This document shows positions 57,275-64,000 of a DNA stretch of 64,000 nucleotides, piece after piece (the stretch's first letter is position 1; the number at the start of each line of letters is the position of its first letter). A model generated the notes under the pieces. That model had not been told where the DNA came from, made no database searches, and was given only the letters and a program-made list of their open reading frames with translations. This DNA comes from Neodontobutis hainanensis. Taxonomy: Eukaryota > Chordata > Actinopteri > Gobiiformes > Odontobutidae. The stretch covers positions 186,001-250,000 of the forward strand of contig JALDNG010000040.1 in assembly GCA_024349245.1 (NCBI GenBank), written 5' to 3'. The translations under genes were made by a program, and so were the position numbers.

Positions 57275-60200
57275 CTAGCTCAATACAATAAGTGTCAAAG
57301 TAAAGCCACAAAGCGCGAGCAGCTGAATGAAGTGTGGGGTCAGGGAGTCACTGTCAGACACACTTTGGTGTAAAGAATCATTGTAATTGGTGTAATTGTT
57401 GTAGACATAATTGTAATCATTAAACCTATTATTCTTGGCTGTTGTATTGGGTGTAGTTGTAGGTTTGGTTGTCGCTTTAGGTTTGGTTGTCTCTGTAAGT
57501 GTTGTTGTTGCTGTAAGTGTAGTTGTCTCTGTAGGTGTTGATGTATGTGTTGCTGTATGTGTGTGTGTCATTGTAGGTGTGGTTGTCATTGTAGGTGTTG
57601 CTGTATGTGTGTGTGTCACTGTAGGTGTGGTTGTCATTGTAGGTGTTGCTGTATGTGTGTGTGTCACTGTAGGTGTGGTTGTCATTGTAGGTGTTGCTGT
57701 ATGTGTGTGTGTCATTGTAGGTGTGGTTGTCATTGTAGGTGTTGCTGTATGTGTGTGTGTCACTGTAGGTGTGGTTGTAATTGTAGGTGTTGCTGTATGT
57801 GTGTGTGTCACTGTAGGTGTGGTTGTCATTGTAGGTGTTGCTGTATGTGTGTGTGTCATTGTAGGTGTGGTTGTCATTGTAGGTGTTGCTGTATGTGTGT
57901 GTGTCATTGCAGGTGTGGTTGTCATTGTAGGTGTTGCTGTATGAGCGTGTGTCATTGTAGGTGTGGTTGTTGCTGTAGGTGTTGCAGTAGGTATCGCGGT
58001 AGGCGTTGTTGTCACTGTAGGTGTCGCTGTTGTTGTCGATGTGAATGCTCTAGGTGTTGCTGTATGTGTGGTTGTTGCTGTAGGTATTGCTGTGGTCGTT
58101 GCTGTGGTTGTCAGTGTAGGTGTGTGTGTCGCTGTAGGTGTTGTTGCTGTAGGTATGGCTGTGGTTGTCAGTGTAGGTGTGTGTGTCGCTGTAGGTGTGG
58201 TTGTTGCTGTGGGTGTGGTTGTCATTGTAGGTGTTGCTGTATGAGCGTGTGTCATTGTAGGCGTGGTTGTTGCTGTAGGTGTTGCAGTAGGTATCACGGT
58301 AGGCATTGTTGTTGCTGTAGGTATCGCTGTGGTTGTCAGTGTAGGTGTGTGTGTGGCTGTAGGTGTGGTTGTTGCTGTGGGTATCGCTGTGGTCGTTGCT
58401 GTGGTCGTCAGTGTAGGTGTGTGTGTCGCTGTAGGTGTGGTCGCTGTAGGTGTGGTTGTTGCTGTAGGTATCGCTGTGGTCGTTGCTGTGGTCGTCAGTG
58501 TAGGTGTGTGTGTCGCTGTAGGTGTGAGTCTTGTGGTGTCTTTAGGTGCAGGTGTAGTTATGGTTGTGTTTGCTGACATGATTGAGCAGTTGAAACCCTG
58601 GTCACTGTCCTGTCCTGGCGAGGTGAACTTGACAAAGCCTGGTGAATTTTCACTGCCTACGACGCTCGTGAGCCAGTCCTGGTACTCGGACACCTCGGTG
58701 TAGAACCCAGGATGGTTCGGTCTTGCACAGCCTTCACCAGCACTCACTATTCCAGCCTGAACCCAAACTGAATTCAGCTTTACCACCAGTGGACCACCGG
58801 AGTCGCCCTGCCGAGAGACCAAGGTATACAAGTCTCTTTTATTGGCGGGAATTTCTCTCAGTAATATTACATCTCACTCAGCCTTGTGTAGCATTAATGC
58901 AGGAAGTGGGTTATACAAGCCCATAGTTAGACAATTTGAGTTGAAGAAAAGTATCAAATCCAAGCTGGTTGAATTTGGGTTAATGTGTTTTCTGAGGGTG
59001 TTCAATGAAACTTGTAGATTTGAGGGAAAAAATACAAATAACTGACATGTTATTTACAGAAAGCTGGCAGTTAACATACACAATGACTAGTGTTGTTTTG
59101 GTCTAGTTACTGGCAGTTTATCACTGTGCATTGTTGTTTTATTTATTATGATGTTGTTTTTATTTCCAGAGGAACAAGATGAGCACTCATGTTGGTTGAA
59201 AGTGACTGTAAGTGACAAATATTTATTATGACTATAGCTTAAACTTTTCTTGAGGTGAGTCAAAACAGGGATTTTTTTTAATAATAATTTTCTACTCTTT
59301 CCCTCATTTGGAACAAGAATTCACAATTGATATGAAACCATCTTTAATAGTGACATTTAAAGACATTACTCACTTGGCATGCGTCTTTCCCCCCTTCAGG
59401 GAGACCAGCACAAATGGTCTTTTCTGGGATGGGGAGTTCATAGAGACACCTGCATTTGTTGTCTGCCACTATCGGTAGGTTCACTTCTTGAAGAACATCA
59501 GGAACAGAAATGTCTTCTAAGATGTAAAAAATATATAAAAACAATACAAAAGTGTCTTATACCAAAAATATCTTTTAGACTTATAGATTTACTGACCTTC
59601 ATTTCGTAAACCCCAGCCAGCGACCCAGGAGTTGACCCCAGAGTAAAAGGTACTGTTTTTTTCAGCCAGGCAGACCGGTTGTATGTAGGGGCCAAAACTC
59701 ACAGGGTTTGACAACCTCAGAAGACAAATGTCATTTTCCATCCATCCTGTTGAGTTGTACAATGGATGGCGCTCCACATGATCAACCTTCCTGGACACTA
59801 GATTGTCATTTTTCCCTGCCAAGGTGTGGAGTCCCAAATAGATGTCTGTCATGTTCTTCCAACTTAAATACAAAATATTTGCAGAATTTTTACAGAATCT
59901 GAGAAGGTCGTGTGTTATTGGTAACAGCAGGGGTGTCTAAGACAAACTGTTGCTTTTTTGTGATCTTCGGCATCTGTCAAAGATGATCAGGTGTCGAACA
60001 GTGCCAGTCTTAGTCATGGACTGGGCCAGCTTTAGAAGGATGCTCGGTAACGGGATTAATTGATGTGCTAGGTGCTCTCTTAATTATTGAATTACTTTAA
60101 TGTTAAAGCATGTCAAGATGAAGCCATAAATAGATATAGATAATAGATAATAGAAAAAAAAACCTTACCTTTCAGAAATACAGTGAGCAGCTGTCAGTAT

Positions 60201-61309
60201 CCACTGTTGATTAATAAGGGATCCTCCACAAATGTGAACTTTACCATTGTAGCTAACAGTTATAAAAACCTGCCACGGCCAGTTTCCTGGAGATGCGTTT
60301 TGGCCTCCCACAATTCTGGGGTTAAATGTCGCCCTTCCACAGACTGACACAAAAGACACATTATATTGAATCCAATGAAAACCAAAGATAAAACAGCCTT
60401 TTGTGATGTTTTTAAATGATACCCAAGTAGTCCCACCCACGTCTTCTGTGATGTAATGCTATAGTATCAAGTGTCGCTCATTCCGTTCGTGCACCAGCTC
60501 TAGTCTAAATAAGCCATGTACTGTGTGTGCAGAAGAAGCTTGACTGTAAACTATATTATTTTTCATAACTGCGGTCCAACTGAGACCTTGAGGCTACATG
60601 TGTATTTAGTAAAACTTATATTTCTTTGATTGCACATGGTTTAAAAGTTTTTAACCTCTAAATCTTTTTTTTTTTTTTTAACAGACTCCAGCCAGTCAGT
60701 TTTCACATTTTCTCTTTAAGTAGTTAATGATAGTACATCTTCAGAGACAGTGCTAGGCTTGTGACATTATATAACAATACTGTAACAATGGGCCGTGAAA
60801 CAAATCGGAAAAGAGTAAAAATAGAGACTGTTAGATAACAAAAGTAATGTTGCTTAAGTGTGATTTATTTTTATGAAGGGTGTCAATGGGAGCCTACTTG
60901 AACAAGCCAAACTAGCCACTTCTAAACTTGGTCCACAACAGTTTGTTTAAGAAATTAAAATTCAAGTTCAAGTAAATTAAAAAAAATATATATTATTTTT
61001 GAGTGGTTTGTGCTTACCCAACTGTGAGGAACAACCTGAAAGAAGAAACAACAAAAAGTCAATACAAACTTTAGGAAAAAGCACCTAAATATATCTATAC
61101 AATGTTTATATAATTTCCTTTCTAGCAATATCTTTAGTGTCTTGTGATGTGACCCGTAGAGAACCTGACATAGACCATATTTCCTGCTGTCAGTGTTTTA
61201 CATCAAAAATCACAGTTACAACACAGCAAGCAAAAAATATAAATATATGCGTACCTTTTGTTGAGAAAATAACCAGAGTTAATACCAAGAGATACTGGTG
61301 GTTAGCCAT
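57275..61309 (-). CDS. mucin-stalked, GPI-anchored-type serine protease, right copy (intact)
   Basis: Intact paralogue of the left copy, with identical exon lengths for exons 1-5. Exons: 61309-61255, 61035-61018, 60343-60169, 59862-59597, 59516-59374, 58807-57275; total 729 codons plus stop. Residues 1-18 are a signal peptide (MANHQYLLVLTLVIFSTK). IVGG starts at 35 after VCGRATFNPR. The triad is His78, Asp127 and Ser222; the Asp in GGKDACQGDSGGP gives trypsin-like specificity. The S1 domain ends near 267 (QDWLTSVVGS). Residues about 300-685 are a Thr/Pro/His-rich mucin-like stalk with 16-residue repeats (TPTMTHTHTATPTMTT). The last 30 residues, with SDSDS before LLALCGFTLTLIVLS, look like a GPI-attachment signal. 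It is predicted to be a cell-surface protease held off the membrane by an O-glycosylated stalk. The nearest known types are testisin/prostasin/PRSS27, which lack such stalks. Confidence 0.85.
57545..57960 (-). repeat. 48-bp coding minisatellite in the right protease stalk
   Basis: About eight or nine 48-base units, each 16 codons, very similar to one another (unit ends GTATGTGTGTGTGTCA on the plus strand). More irregular 18-30 base units continue to about 58560. All are in frame, which keeps the GPI-like tail readable. Confidence 0.9.
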
Positions 61310-61449
61310 TGTGACGATCTCTACCAAACTATGTTGTATTCGGGACTGCAAAACGAGTTTCCCAGTCCCAGCCCTTTCCCAGTCCCGGCCCAACCCTTGT
61401 AATTTCCCGTGAGGTTTACCCATTATTATTTTTGTAAAGGAATCACTTT

Positions 61450-62499
61450 GTCGGTATTGTCTGTTTTAGCAACATATACATTTGACATACTTAATATACC
61501 CTCCTTTGTCATTTGGTTATGTGGTGTTCCAGGCAAAGGAAAAGATTCCCTAATGCTGCTTTTAGTCACGTCACCAATAAAGTCCAAGGGCCCGGGTCCA
61601 GTGGCTGCTCCAAACGCTCACGTACTCTCTACAGGACTCTGATCCGTAACACTCATGGACAAGTTAACACAAGTGTGATTATTATTTTACCCCTCCTCAT
61701 CATGATCCATTAAAAAAATAAATGAAAAAAACATAAATTTGTCAAAATACTTCTTATTTAAAGAGACTTTTGTAAAATTTTAGATGGCCATCAAATATAT
61801 TATTAATTAAATTTATCAACATGTTTTATATAAATTTGAGGAAAACTGTCTATAAATTCATTCATGAATAAATGTTTATAAAAAGTTTATTAAATAGCAT
61901 ATTGTAATAGAAACAGGAATAAGTTGTTAAGACAGCATTATAAAGACTTTATTAGATGAGTTTGTGCAGATTCTCAGATTATTATTCAGAAGCTTGCTCC
62001 TGAATTTGGAGTGTTCTGATTGGTCTAAACTGCTTATATTTTGGATACAAATTGAATACAATTTTTTACACGTAAGCATAAATAGAGTAAGATGAAGGTC
62101 ATCTATATATATAACTATATATCACTCACTATCTATACAATGCACTTTTTAACATAGAAAAGTATTAAAAAAATACATACAGACATCAAATACCCACTGA
62201 TTCTTACAAATTGTTTTGTTTAATGCAGTTCGTAGTTTGTTATAAGGGCTTTATAACTTGTGACTGCAAACAGGTTAACATTAACTTTGTCCCTTCAGAC
62301 GTGGTTCTGAAACTAAACTAAATGATTGAGGTTGGCCATATAGCTTTAAATTTATATATATATATATATAAATAAATAAAAAAATATATATAAAAAAAAA
62401 GCGGGCTAAGTCACTGGAAGTCTGAACATGCCCTGAGGACAGACTAAAATATGCCTGACTTGTGAGTGAAAGAATGTGCGCACATGAATTTGTACTCAC
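61450..62499. other. intergenic upstream of right protease
   Basis: No exon seen. The upstream 100 bases of both protease copies share CCCATTAT and AACCC-type segments (53170-53230 and 61370-61450), so the duplication extends into the promoter region. A short TA-rich tract lies at 62352-62395. Confidence 0.45.
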
Positions 62500-63093
62500 C
62501 AAATGACAGCCTGCAGAAGAAAACACGTGAGAAGATGTTGCACATGGTCTAAATAATTAATTTATTCATTCAAAAACAATTACACATTTATTATGGAACT
62601 TTTTGTGAGTTGGTTGTGGAGTTTGTATTGCTGACATAAAGCATTGTTTAAATGTGCTTACAGCATTCGACATTAGCAATACATTTTTCATCTACAATTT
62701 AACTCAAAAGCTAAAATGTATAAATAATTTGATTATTTAAACATTTTGGCTCAGTTTCTTTTGTGCATTGTATATATAAAATGACAAAATGATTGGTATA
62801 GTGACTAGTTAAGGTTAAATGAGGTGAAAAAAAGTAGTAGGAAGCAACTTTGCAAAACATTTTATTCATGCAGCATGCTTTAAATGTCCTAAGTTTGACC
62901 TACTCTAGCTTCAACTACACATTTACTCACACTGTATTTTCTATCCTTGTCAACCTTGTAACTACAGCTGTGTAATTCCCCCTCGAGGTAAAAATAAATT
63001 GACAATAACCTAAAAAACTAAATGTACTGTCTTACCTTTTCTCATGAAAAGAATGGCCAGCAGTAAACCAATGATGACCCGTTGCTGATCCAT
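62500..63093 (-). pseudogene. orphan signal-peptide exon of a third protease-like gene
   Basis: The exon 63093-63036 starts ATG and encodes MDQQRVIIGLLLAILFMRK, ending with AAA G before GTAAG, exactly the phase-1 exit of exon 1 in both proteases. A possible second exon of 11 bases (62510-62500, GCTGTCATTTG between CTGCAG and GTGAGT) would give GCHL. In the proteases exon 2 is 18 bases and exits in phase 1; this one exits in phase 0, so it could not join the protease exon 3 in frame. No catalytic exon follows before the right protease begins. It may be a truncated third copy, an alternative first exon, or an unrelated secreted gene. Confidence 0.4.
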
Positions 63094-63510
63094 TTTAAGT
63101 GGACAGTTGTTTGTCTTTGAAGTGCTTTGTTCTTAATCTAAGCTCCTCATTGTGTCATTCCTTGTAATAAAACACTATCATTACTTAACCCCTCCCTTTT
63201 TTTTTCAATTGGGTTTTCGTTATAAATGCATCAAAAAGGAATCTTGTCGAACATGTTTTGTCTGGTTCGTTGTGGCGTTGAACAGAGGGCTACCATTATC
63301 TTAAGCAACGAGAAACGCTTACAGTTCTGCAAAGATTCTCAGTTATCATTCCTTTCTTAAGGCAAGATGCCAACAATATCATTAATTATAATTTTCTCGC
63401 ACGTGTGGATATTGTTTCAAACAATAGGTGTTTTTCTTCTGACAAATACTTTCATGGCATTGTCAGCTAAGGTTTCTATTTAGATAATTGTTAATAGTAT
63501 CATGACATCA

Positions 63511-63528
63511 ATATATATATATATATAT
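63511..63528. repeat. (AT)n tract next to a piggyBac-like end
   Basis: A short TA run directly followed by TTAGAGGCACAGTGTGTAAA, which resembles the left terminus of the element at 6375. No right end was seen. Confidence 0.5.
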
Positions 63529-63639
63529 TAGAGGCACAGTGTGTAAAAGTTTGTTGTCTACCACTCAGTTTAACTAGGCCTGTATACATCGGACAAAATA
63601 ATGGTTAGGTGTGCAGTCACAAAATTTATGAAATGAAAC

Positions 63640-63855
63640 TAGACAAGACTTTTATTTTTGTATAGCCCAATATCACAACAATAGCCGCCTCAAAGGGCTT
63701 AACAGACTGCACTAGACAACATCCCCTGTCCTTTGACCCTCCATCAGGGTGAAGAAAAAAAAAAAACAGTTCTTCAGGGAGAACCACAAAAGGAGGTATC
63801 CACTCCCAGGACGGACAAGCCCTGCAGGAATGTGTCCAAGACAGATACACAAAAC
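63640..63855 (+). repeat. dispersed teleost repeat (TATAGCCCAATATCACAA type)
   Basis: The segment TTTTTGTATAGCCCAATATC, then CCTCAAAGGGCTTAACAGAC, CTCCCAGGACGGACAAG and the purine-rich part between are a familiar fish repeat. I do not recall a firm class for it. The minus-strand open frame over it is not a gene. Confidence 0.6.
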
Positions 63856-64000
63856 TTATTCACAAAAAAAAAACCATTTATATTGACAGTGTCCACTCTG
63901 TGTGTGTGAGGGTGGATGGGACCGCAGCCAACATCAAGGTAGATGACAGATGGGCTGTGGGTCCTCGTACTGGAGCAGAGTCCGGGGGGGTCTGACCCAG

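Noticed and set aside
57545..57960. Regular 48-base spacing as a possible CRISPR array
   Set aside because: No unique spacers alternate with repeats; the whole unit repeats and is coding. The genome is eukaryotic.
57435..58703. Plus-strand Cys-rich and Val-rich open frames
   Set aside because: Antisense shadows of the right protease stalk; the 16-residue periodicity belongs to the minus-strand frame.

Overview
The window reads as nuclear DNA of a teleost fish. It is AT-rich and intron-rich, carries V-SINE, LINE, hAT, piggyBac-like, Harbinger and Tc1-like remnants and long GT microsatellites, and its genes have GT-AG introns. I see no bacterial, organellar or viral gene organisation.

Layout. 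(1) From 1 to about 17.2 kb there is almost no convincing coding sequence: a hAT-like MITE with a perfect 8-bp target duplication (3934-4348), a piggyBac-like MITE (6375-6843), a GT microsatellite and several short copies of a repeated motif. (2) At 17.23-17.45 kb, minus strand, is the first coding exon of a TNF-family type II membrane ligand, most likely tnfsf11 (RANKL), with a TATA box upstream. Its later exons were not found and probably lie beyond the left edge. (3) From 17.9 to 27 kb there are V-SINE copies and one weak candidate exon. (4) At 27.3-30.1 kb, minus strand, is the 3' part of a protein with amphipathic helices like those of A-kinase anchoring proteins. AKAP11 is the upstream neighbour of TNFSF11 in tetrapods, so the order and strands here suggest conserved synteny. 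(5) At 33.46-39.32 kb, plus strand, is a complete cyclin B3 gene (ccnb3): eleven coding exons, all phases consistent, 436 codons, and a proximal promoter with two CCAAT boxes. Its introns hold a hAT MITE, a Harbinger transposase relic, a 500-bp GT tract and a three-copy minisatellite. (6) From 39.4 to 48 kb is a gene-poor stretch with SINE and other repeats.

(7) From 48.0 to 63.1 kb is the most unusual region: a tandem duplication, spaced about 8.2 kb, of a six-exon trypsin-like serine protease gene on the minus strand. Each copy encodes a signal peptide, an S1 domain with an intact His-Asp-Ser triad and Asp at the specificity site, a very long Thr-rich mucin-like stalk made of tandem repeats, and a hydrophobic GPI-anchor-like tail. 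The right copy (57.28-61.31 kb) is fully open (729 aa). The left copy (48.81-53.11 kb) has the same design but three reading-frame breaks in its repeat stalk, so as written it stops early and loses the anchor. A third signal-peptide exon of similar type lies at 63.04-63.09 kb without a protease body in the window. LINE, Tc1-like and palindromic MITE-like debris separates the copies.

Identities rest on reading motifs and splice sites by eye; no database search was possible.
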